From Bacteroidota bacterium (GTDB lineage: Bacteria > Bacteroidota > Bacteroidia > Chitinophagales > Saprospiraceae), in assembly GCA_024276375.1 (NCBI GenBank), contig JAJRXG010000350.1, positions 1-32,748 of the forward strand: 32,748 nt of DNA, in the 5' to 3' direction. The notes under the pieces were generated by a model that ran no database searches, was not told the DNA's origin, and was given only the letters and a program-made list of their open reading frames with translations. Made by a program: the position numbers and the translations under genes. This document shows positions 23,574 to 32,395 of the stretch, one piece after another. Position 1 is the stretch's first letter. Every line of letters begins with the position of its first letter.

Positions 23574-25997
23574 TCATGCTCTATCTCCCGATTTTACAGA
23601 ATAAAATTTATACAATAATGTGGTTGACAACAGCCCATACAAAATCACGGATATGCTACTCGCAGGCATCAATATCGCCGCAACAATCGGTGATAGCTTA
23701 CCTTGAACCGCAAACCACAAACCAATCACATTGTAAAATGCCGCAAAGGCAAAAGCTCCATACAACACCCATCGAGCTCTGTTGACAAATCCAAACAATC
23801 TATCAAACTCCGCAAATGAGTTAATACTCAAAATAATATCACATGCTGGCGAAAAAAATTGGTCGTCCTGAGCTATCACAACTCCTACGTCACTTTGCTT
23901 CAACGCCCCGGCATCATTCAACCCATCACCTACCATCATTACAATAGCTCCTTGCTCCCGGAGAGATTGGATATAGTTGAGCTTGTCTTGTGGTGATTGA
24001 TTGAAAAGCAATTCAGAATCAGAAGGAAACAATGCCTCCATTTGCTCCAGCTCATGTGCATTGTCTCCAGAGAGGAGATCCACCCTTAGGTTCCGATCGG
24101 CCAATTTGCCAAGGATAGAGCTCATATTGGGACGGATGGGATTGTCAAAATGGTATCGCCCCAAAACACGTCCATCGATCTCTATCAATACGGTTGTTTG
24201 ATCGATCTCCGTATCTGTGTCCAAAATAAACGAAGACGAACCCAAGCGCACTTCCCGTCCTGCTATCATACCACCGGTACCCCGTCCCACTTCCTCCTTA
24301 AAATTATCAATCCGCAATAGAGGTGTCTCATGAAAATTATCCACTATCGCTCGGCTCAAGGGATGATATGACTGTGATGCCAAGGTAAAGATGATCGATT
24401 TATCTTCTTCACTTAATGGTGTTCCTTCATATTGCACATCTGACGAACGCGTATCCGTTATCGTCCCCGTTTTATCAAAAACTACTCGATCGACCTCTGT
24501 CAATCGCTCTATTACTGCCGTATTTTTACAATATATCCCATCGTGAGACAACAGTCGGATGACATTGCCATAAATAAATGGTATCGCCAATGCCAATACG
24601 CAAGGACATGCGACAATCAACACAGCTGTAAAACTCTGAAAAGCAATATCTCTATCTATACTCCACCAATATATCAATGTCCCTAGGCTCACCAGTAAAA
24701 TAAAAAGTGTAAAGTACTTACCGATCTGATTGATGAACACAGAGGTATGTGTCGCTGAAGGATCGCCAAATATCTCCTCCTGCCATAATTGTGTGAGATA
24801 CCCTCGATCTGCTTCCTTGGTGACACGCAACTGTATTGCCCCTCCACACTGCTTCCCTCCAGCATATACCTCTTGATCGGTAGAGAGGGTCACAGGTCTA
24901 GATTCTCCCGTCACAAAACTATAATCTACATACCCTACACCATCTTCTATATAGCCATCGCAAGGGATCACTCCCTGATGCTTAATCCTTATGACATCTC
25001 CTTGTTGCACTTTGTCCACGGCTGTCGATGTCCAACTATCTCCCTCTAACTTAGCAACCGCGATCGGGAAGAAAGAACGATAATCATGATCAAAGGATAT
25101 ATGCTGAAAAGTATATTGCTGAAACCATCTCCCCACCAATAAGAAAAAAATAAAGCCTCCCAAACTATCCAGATATCCATCTCCTGTATGCGATAAAATC
25201 TCATATATACTCCTCAAAAACAAGGTTAGCATCCCTATTGCTATCGGAATGTCTATACCTATGACCCGGGCGTATAGACTCTTATACGCAGATATCAGAT
25301 AATCTCTGCCACTATAGAACAGTAAGGGAATAGACAAGAATATATTGATATAACTCAGTATCCGCACCCAATCTGCACGAACTACCCCCAGATACTCTGG
25401 AAAACTCAGCAACATTATATTGCCAAAACAAAATCCCGCAACACCGATCTGATAAATCAACTTCTTGTCCGTTAACCGCTCAGAGGCGTCCTTGGATTGT
25501 ACAAGACTCTTGAGATTCAATCGGGGGCCATACCCTATGCGATCTAAAAGCTCCACGATTGATCTTAGATTGATCTGACTTTCGTCAAATACAATGCTTG
25601 CTTTCTTTTTTAGAAAATTGACACGGCATGAACGAATACCGGGATTTAATCGATCGATATGCTCCAACAACCAGATACACGCAGAACAATGGATCTGAGG
25701 TATATCTAAACTTATTTTGACAATGCCCTCATTCCGAAAACTACTAAAATGGTGTAACACCATAGGATCATCCAAAAAACCAAAATCCTCCTCCGATACA
25801 GACTTGCTTCTGTTGATCCCCACCATATCTTCAACGCTATAATACGCGTCTAACCCATGGGCAGACAATAGAAGATATACCATCCGACATCCTTCACAAC
25901 AAAAACGCAAGTCCCCTTCCGTTGGATCTCCTTCTCTACACGGTTCTCCACAGTGATAACAGGAGACCTTAGTATCTGTATCTATGGATTGCTTCAT
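23574..25997 (-). CDS. ccoI: Copper P-type ATPase of cbb3 assembly (CcoI/FixI)
   Basis: The frame opens at 26024, but that start lies inside the promoter element at 26018-26025, so the ATG at 25997 is chosen (807 residues). The N-terminus has a cysteine-rich knuckle (CYHCGEPC ... CCEGC, about 13-37), then a heavy-metal-associated domain with CSAC (Cys 104, Cys 107). Membrane helices frame the CPC ion motif (464-466). The phosphorylation loop DKTGT has Asp 508, with TGES and GDGLNDAG further marks of P1B ATPases. This type moves Cu(I) for the CuB site of cbb3 oxidases rather than for copper resistance. Its stop is 36 bases before the paired boxes that serve ccoS. Confidence 0.95.
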   Translation of the reverse strand: MKQSIDTDTKVSCYHCGEPCREGDPTEGDLRFCCEGCRMVYLLLSAHGLDAYYSVEDMVGINRSKSVSEEDFGFLDDPMVLHHFSSFRNEGIVKISLDIPQIHCSACIWLLEHIDRLNPGIRSCRVNFLKKKASIVFDESQINLRSIVELLDRIGYGPRLNLKSLVQSKDASERLTDKKLIYQIGVAGFCFGNIMLLSFPEYLGVVRADWVRILSYINIFLSIPLLFYSGRDYLISAYKSLYARVIGIDIPIAIGMLTLFLRSIYEILSHTGDGYLDSLGGFIFFLLVGRWFQQYTFQHISFDHDYRSFFPIAVAKLEGDSWTSTAVDKVQQGDVIRIKHQGVIPCDGYIEDGVGYVDYSFVTGESRPVTLSTDQEVYAGGKQCGGAIQLRVTKEADRGYLTQLWQEEIFGDPSATHTSVFINQIGKYFTLFILLVSLGTLIYWWSIDRDIAFQSFTAVLIVACPCVLALAIPFIYGNVIRLLSHDGIYCKNTAVIERLTEVDRVVFDKTGTITDTRSSDVQYEGTPLSEEDKSIIFTLASQSYHPLSRAIVDNFHETPLLRIDNFKEEVGRGTGGMIAGREVRLGSSSFILDTDTEIDQTTVLIEIDGRVLGRYHFDNPIRPNMSSILGKLADRNLRVDLLSGDNAHELEQMEALFPSDSELLFNQSPQDKLNYIQSLREQGAIVMMVGDGLNDAGALKQSDVGVVIAQDDQFFSPACDIILSINSFAEFDRLFGFVNRARWVLYGAFAFAAFYNVIGLWFAVQGKLSPIVAAILMPASSISVILYGLLSTTLLYKFYSVKSGDRA

Positions 25998-26017
25998 AAT
26001 CGATTCTCCTGTTGTCA

Positions 26018-26041
26018 CAAACATAGTTGACTTCTAACTAT
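26018..26041 (-). promoter_or_regulatory. ccoI promoter element with overlapping palindrome
   Basis: The - strand has a perfect -7 match TATGTTTG (26025-26018), 20 bases before the ATG. Overlapping its upstream edge is the palindrome ATAGTT-N7-AACTAT (26023-26041), which could be an operator for a copper- or redox-responsive regulator. No Fnr-like box is seen at the activating distance, so ccoI is probably controlled differently from ccoS. Confidence 0.5.
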
Positions 26042-26195
26042 AGGAGGAAGTACAAGAGACCTATTATCATAACTAAAGTGAAAAACCCTTGTGGCGCCAC
26101 TGTTGTTACACAAGAACAGAAAACGGGATTTTTTAAACTCATCTGTTCATATAATTTCTTTAAACAAATATGAACCTTCTCATCTGCCTGATAAA

Positions 26196-26231
26196 ATGAC
26201 TAATATCATAGATCCTTATGACATAGGTCAA
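26196..26231 (+). promoter_or_regulatory. Paired Fnr/FixK-like boxes upstream of hemN
   Basis: ATGAC-TAAT-ATCAT (26196-26209, centre 26202.5) and ATGAC-ATAG-GTCAA (26218-26231, centre 26224.5). The centres are again exactly 22 bp apart. A -7-like GATCTTTG lies at 26255-26262, which would start transcription almost at the hemN ATG (26269). Confidence 0.75.
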
Positions 26232-26268
26232 GATAATCAATCACAATACTATATGATCTTTGGGATCA

Positions 26269-27624
26269 ATGGATACACACAACGCCCTATGGCACAAATA
26301 CAACGTTCCGGTACCGCGATATACGAGCTATCCCGCTGTACCTAACTGGAGTCAATCGATCCCTTCAGATGCTGAATGGATGCAATCAGTAAATAATAGT
26401 TTGAAAAAAGATCGACATCTGAGTATATATATTCACTTGCCCTTCTGCGAACAACTATGTACTTACTGCGCTTGCAACAAACGTATCACCAAAAATCATA
26501 AAGTAGAATCCCCCTACATAAATACGCTCCTCCAAGAGTGGCAATTCTATATTTCTAATCTCAAAGAAAAACCCATCCTGCAAGAATTGCATTTGGGAGG
26601 AGGGACTCCCACTTTTTTTAATCCGGAAGAACTGGAGCGACTGATCGGGACAATCATATCTTCTGTTGAGGTTGCTGATACAGCGGCTTTTGCATTTGAA
26701 GCACATCCAGATTCTACCAGTGAAGAACACTTGAAGACCTTGTACCAATTGGGCTTCAAGCGCATCAGTATCGGTGTCCAAGATATTTCAACGCGTATCC
26801 TTGAAGCTATCAATAGAAAGCAGACAATAGATCAAGTTCTCCAAGTCACTAACAAAGCAAGAGAGATCGGATATCAATCGATCAATTATGATATCATCTA
26901 TGGGCTACCGTTTCAAGATGAAGACAATATCCGACAGACGATGAAGCTAATCGAAAAAATGATGCCCGATCGACTGGCCTTTTATGCTTATGCGCATGTC
27001 CCTTGGAAAAGCAAAGGGCAACGTGCATTTACCAAGCACGATATCGCCCACGGACTTGAAAAACATAATCTGAAACTACTCGGTGAGAGGTTGCTCCGAC
27101 AAATGGGATACTATGCCATCGCCATGGATCACTATGCGCTGGCAACTGATTCCTTGTTTCATTCCTACGCTTCGGGTCAACTGCATCGCAATTTTATGGG
27201 ATTTACAGATAGCAAGACCAACTGTCTGATCGGATTGGGCAATTCCGCTATCTCCGATAGCGGTACCATGTATATCCAAAATGAGAAAGGCGTAGAAACA
27301 TATGAAGAAAAAATCCAACAGGGAGGTCTCGCCATCATAAAAGGACATACATTGTCTGAATCTGAAAAGAGAGTTAGAGAACATATCCTCAACCTCATCT
27401 GCAACGACCAAACCAAATCTAATGGAGATCAACTAGATCAGGCCATCCTTATCCCAGCGATACAGCGGTTGTCAGAACTCATCCATGATGGCCTCGTTAT
27501 CGTACATCACAATCAGATCAAGATCACCGATCCGGGCAAGCCATTTGTTCGTAATATCTGTGCCAAGTTAGATCCATACCTCGATCAACCTACAACCAAG
27601 AATCGGTATAGCATGTCGATATAA
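26269..27624 (+). CDS. hemN: Oxygen-independent coproporphyrinogen III oxidase
   Basis: The frame opens at a TTG (26260), but the ATG at 26269 is preferred (451 residues). The radical SAM cluster motif CEQLCTYCAC (Cys 60, 64, 67 and 69) is the HemN type C-x3-C-x2-C-x-C. Other HemN features are KYNVPVPRYTSYP at the start, HLGGGTPTFFNPEEL, RISIGVQD, NYDIIYGLPFQ and the substrate-loop segment FMGFTDSKTNCLIGLG. It decarboxylates coproporphyrinogen III to protoporphyrinogen IX without oxygen, feeding heme supply when oxygen is low; the cbb3 oxidase and the heme-PAS kinase both need that heme. The paired boxes upstream predict control by the same regulator as ccoS. Confidence 0.95.
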   Translation: MDTHNALWHKYNVPVPRYTSYPAVPNWSQSIPSDAEWMQSVNNSLKKDRHLSIYIHLPFCEQLCTYCACNKRITKNHKVESPYINTLLQEWQFYISNLKEKPILQELHLGGGTPTFFNPEELERLIGTIISSVEVADTAAFAFEAHPDSTSEEHLKTLYQLGFKRISIGVQDISTRILEAINRKQTIDQVLQVTNKAREIGYQSINYDIIYGLPFQDEDNIRQTMKLIEKMMPDRLAFYAYAHVPWKSKGQRAFTKHDIAHGLEKHNLKLLGERLLRQMGYYAIAMDHYALATDSLFHSYASGQLHRNFMGFTDSKTNCLIGLGNSAISDSGTMYIQNEKGVETYEEKIQQGGLAIIKGHTLSESEKRVREHILNLICNDQTKSNGDQLDQAILIPAIQRLSELIHDGLVIVHHNQIKITDPGKPFVRNICAKLDPYLDQPTTKNRYSMSI

Positions 27625-27649
27625 TAACACTTAGATTCAACAAAATAAG

Positions 27650-27698
27650 AGGGTGATATTTGAATATTACAAATAAGGGATGTAATCTCCCTCACCCT
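27650..27698. other. Nested inverted repeats between convergent hemN and marR
   Basis: AGGGTGA (27650-27656) pairs with TCACCCT (27692-27698). Inside lie two smaller alternatives: ATTTG/CAAAT near 27658-27674 and AGGGA (27676-27680) with TCCCT (27688-27692). The right arm includes the marR stop codon. This may serve as a transcript end for one or both genes, but no clear T-run follows. Confidence 0.4.
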
Positions 27699-28129
27699 AG
27701 ATTATCAAACACCTTATTCATTATCCGAATAAGATGATCATAATCTTCGTCCGACAGACCCTCCCATCCCTTATGCCTAGATTCTAACACCGCAGGAGTC
27801 GCTCGCTTCAACACCTCTCTGCCCTCATCCGTGATATAAATCATAAACTTTCTTCTATCTCCTTTATGAATCCTTCTCAACGTCAATCCTTTCTTGCACA
27901 AGAGATCGACAATCCTTGAGATAGTAGGAGCATCCTTATAAGTACCTTCTCCTAATTCCACTTGCGAATGTCCGTTGTTTTGACTGATTCTATCAAGCAG
28001 GAGCCACTGTTCGGGAGTGAGATCCACCTTCAATTTTCTGAATTTACGGTTGATATCTGCTTTGATCAACTTAGCCGTTCGATCGACAAAATAACCATAA
28101 GCTCTATCTTCATTATACTGTTTTGACAT
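27692..28129 (-). CDS. MarR-family transcriptional regulator
   Basis: The protein has 145 residues. The winged-helix core is clear: an N-terminal dimer helix (about 5-30), FRKLKVDLTPEQWLLLDRIS, the HTH region SQVELGEGTYKDAPTISRIVDLL (about 57-80) and the wing KGLTLRRIHKGDRRKFMIYITDEG. It has two cysteines or fewer and no extended sensor part. Targets and ligand are unknown. It converges with hemN, so it is not its co-transcribed partner. Confidence 0.9.
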   Translation of the reverse strand: MSKQYNEDRAYGYFVDRTAKLIKADINRKFRKLKVDLTPEQWLLLDRISQNNGHSQVELGEGTYKDAPTISRIVDLLCKKGLTLRRIHKGDRRKFMIYITDEGREVLKRATPAVLESRHKGWEGLSDEDYDHLIRIMNKVFDNLG

Positions 28130-28225
28130 ACCTTCTAAACATCATTGGTGGGTCAAAAATACGCAATTATAGATGTCTTATTGGCTCATCTTTAAGATTG
28201 TACTGTCCTCAATAATGGACATACC

Positions 28226-28261
28226 AAAAAGAGGCAGCGGGACGTATGTCCCAACTGCCTC
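28226..28261 (-). terminator. Intrinsic terminator of the T9SS protein gene
   Basis: GAGGCAG (28231-28237) pairs with CTGCCTC (28255-28261). An inner GGGAC / GTCCC closes on the four-base loop GTAT, with C opposite AA as a bulge. On the - strand the stem is followed by TTTTT (28230-28226). It sits about 30 bases after the stop of the gene at 28292. Confidence 0.88.
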
Positions 28262-28291
28262 TTTACAAATATCTTTATCGGTTGTATGTGA

Positions 28292-29179
28292 TTATCTCGT
28301 CACTGCGATTCGCTCCGTCAGTAGAATCTCTGACTCCGTTACTACTTGGAGCATATACGTACCGGATGACAATTCACTTGTTGTGAGTGTTGCATCCACC
28401 TGTCCCGCACTCAACTGCTCCTGCAAAACACTTCGTCCATTCAAGTCTATTATTATTATTTGAGCATCCTTGGACAACTGGCGATCAAGAGTTACTCTGA
28501 CAAAATCTGTCGTTGGATTGGGGCCTACTTTGTATGTAGCTCCTTGTGTTACTTCCAATAACTCTTCATGATTCATCGATAGATCTCCATAAAAATTGAT
28601 GTCCATACTTACCTCTTCAGTCTGAGATTTCCACTCTCCCAGCTGCACAAAAGCAGTAGCATATCTATCTGTCACTCCATCTCTTCCCCATACGATATCA
28701 TATGTATCTGATACATTGAGCACATCAAATACTAATGTTGCTATCGTCGTCCATCCATTGTGTCTGTTGAGCTTAATACCTCCGTCCTTATTGTTAACTA
28801 AGGCGATAGAAAAGTTTGCAAATCCCAATTCATCATCAAAATCCAATTGATTCACTTGTCCTGCTTCGATGCCCTTATGAGAAGCTTCAAAAACGAGAGA
28901 ACTATAAGATTGATTTAATCTGCTACTTGATTCAGATTCCATAAGATCAAGAGCAAAACTATTGTAGTAAAATCGATAATTCTGGCTACCTAAGGTAATA
29001 TCTCCGGCCTCATCATATCTTACTTGGACATTGACATATACTTTAGATTGCGTGTCATCATATCTTGATACATTCAATCTCAAATCGATTTCTGCTCCAT
29101 TTGCTAAGATCGTTCCGCTTATACAAAGAGCTGCCAGGACGAATGCCATGGCATTCAGTTTTCTTACTAAATTACACAT
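28292..29179 (-). CDS. Secreted protein with type IX secretion sorting domain
   Basis: The frame opens at 29233, but the ATG at 29179 gives a proper signal peptide (MCNLVRKLNAMAFVLAALCI..., 295 residues). Residues about 30-200 form a beta-rich domain that resembles cohesin/cadherin-like repeats in pattern (EIDLRLNVSRYD, VYVNVQVRYDEAG, WTTIATLVFDVLN); I do not recognise a catalytic site. The last 75 residues are a typical Por-secretion-tail domain (VGPNPTTDFVRVTL, IIIIDLNGRSVLQEQL, LSSGTYMLQVV), which directs export by the Bacteroidota type IX system and is then cleaved. The function at the cell surface or in the medium is unknown. It is a single transcription unit with its own terminator. Confidence 0.8.
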   Translation of the reverse strand: MCNLVRKLNAMAFVLAALCISGTILANGAEIDLRLNVSRYDDTQSKVYVNVQVRYDEAGDITLGSQNYRFYYNSFALDLMESESSSRLNQSYSSLVFEASHKGIEAGQVNQLDFDDELGFANFSIALVNNKDGGIKLNRHNGWTTIATLVFDVLNVSDTYDIVWGRDGVTDRYATAFVQLGEWKSQTEEVSMDINFYGDLSMNHEELLEVTQGATYKVGPNPTTDFVRVTLDRQLSKDAQIIIIDLNGRSVLQEQLSAGQVDATLTTSELSSGTYMLQVVTESEILLTERIAVTR

Positions 29180-29593
29180 TAGGTTGTTGTTTTTTTCGGG
29201 TAGTTCTAAGACGAGCGATTCACGGACTACCACATTTTAGCCAACATAAAAAACATGGAAAATGAAGTGTAATGACGGCTATCTTACATATTGTATTATT
29301 TGGTATTATATAAACAATTGAAAGTGAATACTGAGACGCGCAGGGCTAGATTAAAATTTTTTTATGATTTTCCTTATAGCCTTACTACGAAGTGTCTCTT
29401 AGAATTGAACATGGCTCTCTTCTTCTTAGGAAAACCTCTCTTATCGGGCGTTCCGGCCTTGTGTTCTATCCTATTGGGGAAGGGATAAGGTCACTCATAT
29501 CTTCATAACATCTCGGGTATTGCCTCTGCTATCTGTAGTCAAACCCTCCTGTTCTTCTCCTCCATGTCTTGCAACTCTTGAGACGTGGCCACC
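29180..29593. other. Intergenic region, 414 bases, no gene seen
   Basis: The region carries the 5' region of the T9SS protein gene and the 3' flank of the broken pbpC. A near-match -7 element (TATGTTGG) is read on the - strand about 60 bases before the T9SS start. The open frames here lack any protein-like pattern. Confidence 0.4.
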
Positions 29594-31833
29594 TCACTGA
29601 GCGACAATATAAAATACCTGAATCTCTTCATTTCCGTCTTCATCCACAACAGTGACTCTATGCTCTCCAATAGAAGGTTGAATAGCCATCGTATGCCATT
29701 CTTTTGTTTTGCCAAGATACTTCTCGTCAAGATACCAAAAGATTTTCTTCTGGGGATCTTGATGTACAACTTCGACGACTAACTTTTGGCGATGACCATT
29801 GAGATCCACCGGCAACAATATTTGGTCTCCATATCCCGGATAAACAAATGACAGAACCTCGCGGCTCAGGGACTCATTGGTACAAGAAGGGTGCAAAGGA
29901 GGTATGCCCCGATAAGAAGGGTGATTGCTCCGATAGTAACTAGCGGCAATCGGATCCATCTCAAAAAAAACCTCCCAATGTCCCTCAATCGATTCGCTGC
30001 ACCACTCATTGAGGCTATATTGTCCATCTGCTTGTACATACTGAGGTTTATGAAACGTACAGATCGAAGCCCTCTGTACACTGGAAGCTAGAGACAATGT
30101 GTCCCATCGTGGGCAATTGACTCCAGCCAAGAATCCCGTTTCGGAACACAATGACATCCACTGCATATCGATATATGGAGGATCAAACCACTGACCCGAC
30201 AACTCAAGATGATTGACAATCCTAAAGAGCAACTTGCCCGCAGTTGTTGAACCAACAATACCTTCACGTCCCTCACCATCCGCATTGCCCACCCATGCTG
30301 CGATGACCACTTCAGGTGTTACACCAACCGCCCAAGCATCTCGATGACCATAACTCGTGCCAGTCTTCCAAGCAATCGGAATGGAAGAATCAAATCTCTT
30401 CCAATTTCCTTCTTCATCAGGACGATGTAGATCCAAAAGCGCCTCCAATGTGTGAAACGCAGCTCCTGCATTGAAAACCCCTCCTTCTTCATGAGATACG
30501 GATAGTGCCAAATTTCGATAAGCATATGCCAACTCCAACAGCGTCACTTCTCCACCACCCAATATTAAAGACAACCCATAATAATCAGGAGACCTCCCAA
30601 GTGTCGTTATATTCAGTTGCTTTAATCGCGTTAAGAACTTAGCGATCCCATATTGTTGCAGCATGAGCACGGCCGGTACATTGAGAGATCGTTGCAACGC
30701 CCTATCGGCCGCAATCATACCCGAAAATCGCTTGTGATAATTAGAGGGGCTAAACCCATCTATATATACAGGAACATCCCGTACCAACTCATACGGTGTA
30801 ATCAATCCTTAATCAATCATGGACGCATACAAGAAGGGTTTGAGAATAGAACCCGAACTACGATACGACTGTATCATATCGACATGAGGTTCATGCGCTG
30901 TCTCGGGTATATTGCCTGCATAAGCTATCGGCTGACCACTTTTAGTATCCAGTATAACTACTCCTGCATTATATATCTCATTCCACTCCACACCTTTCCA
31001 AGATCTCGCAAAGCAACATTGACATTTTTTTGGGTATTGCTTATTATGGAAGTTTGCTTCTTTAATTTTTTTTTCTTGCAATACTCAAGATAATGTGGGG
31101 CTTCTGACGGAAGTGCATGTATCCGATCTGGAAGTTTTTCTAAAACAGCCGACTCAAAATCCAATGAATCAATAATCTGGTCTGCTAACAATCTTCTTAA
31201 AAGATCATTGCGCTTCTTCAACAAAGCATCTCGATTTCTATTGATATGGATCAAACTTGGTGCATTGGGCAATACCGCCAAAGTTGCACACTCTGCCCAA
31301 GTGAGATTTTCTGGAGATTTGCCATAGTATCGCCAACTTGCCGCTGTCAATCCTACTACATTGCCACCAAATGGTGCCAAGGACACATACCAGCGCAATA
31401 TGGTTTCTTTATCATACCACAGACTCAATCTCCATGCAAGCCAAGCTTCGTATATCTTATTCTTCAAAGTCCGTGGAGGATGATGCCTCGACAAGCGAGC
31501 AAGTTGCATCGGTATCGTACTCGCTCCACTGACTACTTCTCCGGATCGCATATTGAGTCGTATAGCCCTCAATATTGCGAGAAGGTCTATTCCCACATGG
31601 CAATAGTAACGTCGATCCTCAAATGCAACAATAGAATATCCAAATCGCAATGGAACTTCATCAGCGATGGGCATACGCCATTGACCGTCATCAGCTATCT
31701 GAGCAGACAGCAAAACTCCATTTCGGTCCTCAACAATGGCACTATATGGCTGATCCAAAAATACCACATCAGGAGGCCAACATAAGAAGAATCCAATCAA
31801 GACAATAGATCCTATGGCCAAATACTGCTTCAC
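29594..31833 (-). pseudogene. pbpC: Penicillin-binding protein 1C, broken by frameshift and in-frame stop
   Basis: Restored, the gene would encode about 746 residues, the normal PBP1C length. Frame one (31833 to about 30990) has the membrane anchor and the GT51 glycosyltransferase (FEDRRYYCHVGID, SGASTIPMQLARL). Near 30980-31000 the homologous frame shifts: frame one reads ...LGKVW then runs to a stop at 30958, while the neighbouring frame continues EIYNAGVVILDTKSG. That second frame has the transpeptidase SxxK (SILK in RSSGSILKPF). A TAA stop at 30811-30809 then falls in frame where relatives have a codon such as Glu before GLITP. Beyond it, still in frame, come SLN (RSLNVPAV), KTG (WKTGTSYGHRD) and the C-terminal domain. 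All catalytic motifs survive, so inactivation is recent or one lesion is a sequence error. Confidence 0.82.
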
Positions 31834-32167
31834 AATACGCTAACGCACATAAAAGGGTGATGGTACTTTTCAATCTCATTCCAATGGTTGACAATATGCT
31901 ATGAGCTTTGCGTTAACACGATAGACGTACTTTTAAAATGTTATATGCTCGGCTCGATTATAATACAAGAAAACAACCACTACAGTACAACAAAAAAAAG
32001 ACCCGCAAACAGCGAGCCTTTCTCTTTTGGGTAATAATTTTTTTACACCCTCTGTCCGCCTCCATCTTTATGTCATGCATTCCATTAGGTACTATAAAGA
32101 CAGATCCATCGATGAGATCCCCTACTGAGACCCTGCGGTAAAAGATATATTGGCAATAATAGGTAGA
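31834..32167. other. Intergenic region, 334 bases, holding a terminator
   Basis: Apart from the - strand terminator at 31992-32018 I see nothing firm. A frame directly downstream of the S4 gene stays open for about 68 codons but runs through the terminator and has no family resemblance. Confidence 0.4.
31992..32018 (-). terminator. Intrinsic terminator of the lepB-S4 operon
   Basis: On the - strand GGCTCGC (32018-32012) pairs with GCGGGTC (32006-32000) through seven pairs including two G-T wobbles, with loop TGTTT, followed by an eight-base T-run (31999-31992). It lies about 150 bases after the S4 gene stop. Confidence 0.75.
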
Positions 32168-32395
32168 TTATCTTATCCGGATAACTTGCCCCATAAAGTC
32201 GATCCTATCTCCAACCTTTAGCTTACATCGGACACGTAACTCCACGTCTTTGTTGACAATTATTGATCCTTTGCGGATGAGGGTTTTGGCCTCTCCGCCG
32301 GACTGCACAAAGCCTAAGGTTTTTAAGAGTTTGTTAAGTTGGATAAATGGACTATCTCCAAGCACAAAGTCGATATCTTCCTTCTGACTACTCAC
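32168..32395 (-). CDS. S4-domain RNA-binding protein (YbcJ-like)
   Basis: The protein is about 75 residues from the GTG at 32395; a GTG at 32410 would add five more. It is a single S4 fold: FIQLNKLLKTLGFVQSGGEA, KTLIRKGSIIVNKDVELR and KLKVGDRIDFMG, matching the small stand-alone S4 proteins related to YbcJ, which bind structured RNA, possibly rRNA. The true role is unknown. Both candidate starts lie inside the end of lepB (the lepB stop is at 32388-32390), which implies translational coupling. There is no ATG in the N-terminal part, so a GTG start is required. Confidence 0.85.
   Translation of the reverse strand: MSSQKEDIDFVLGDSPFIQLNKLLKTLGFVQSGGEAKTLIRKGSIIVNKDVELRVRCKLKVGDRIDFMGQVIRIR

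Noticed and set aside
26254-26268. TGATC-N5-GATCA palindrome just before the hemN start as a third regulator box
   Set aside because: Its half-site spacing does not match the N4 spacing of the six other boxes, it is not in 22-bp phase, and it overlaps the -7-like element and start region.
30809-31081. The 90-codon frame in the pbpC region as an independent small gene
   Set aside because: Its sequence is the PBP1C transpeptidase segment with the SxxK motif and fits between the two larger fragments, so it is a piece of the broken gene.
31938-32141. A + strand open frame of 67 codons
   Set aside because: It crosses a - strand terminator, has low-complexity Lys/Arg stretches and no promoter or homologous pattern.
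31958-32167. Open - strand frame continuing in phase after the S4 gene stop
   Set aside because: It runs through the terminator hairpin, has no family resemblance, and the S4 protein is already full length without it.
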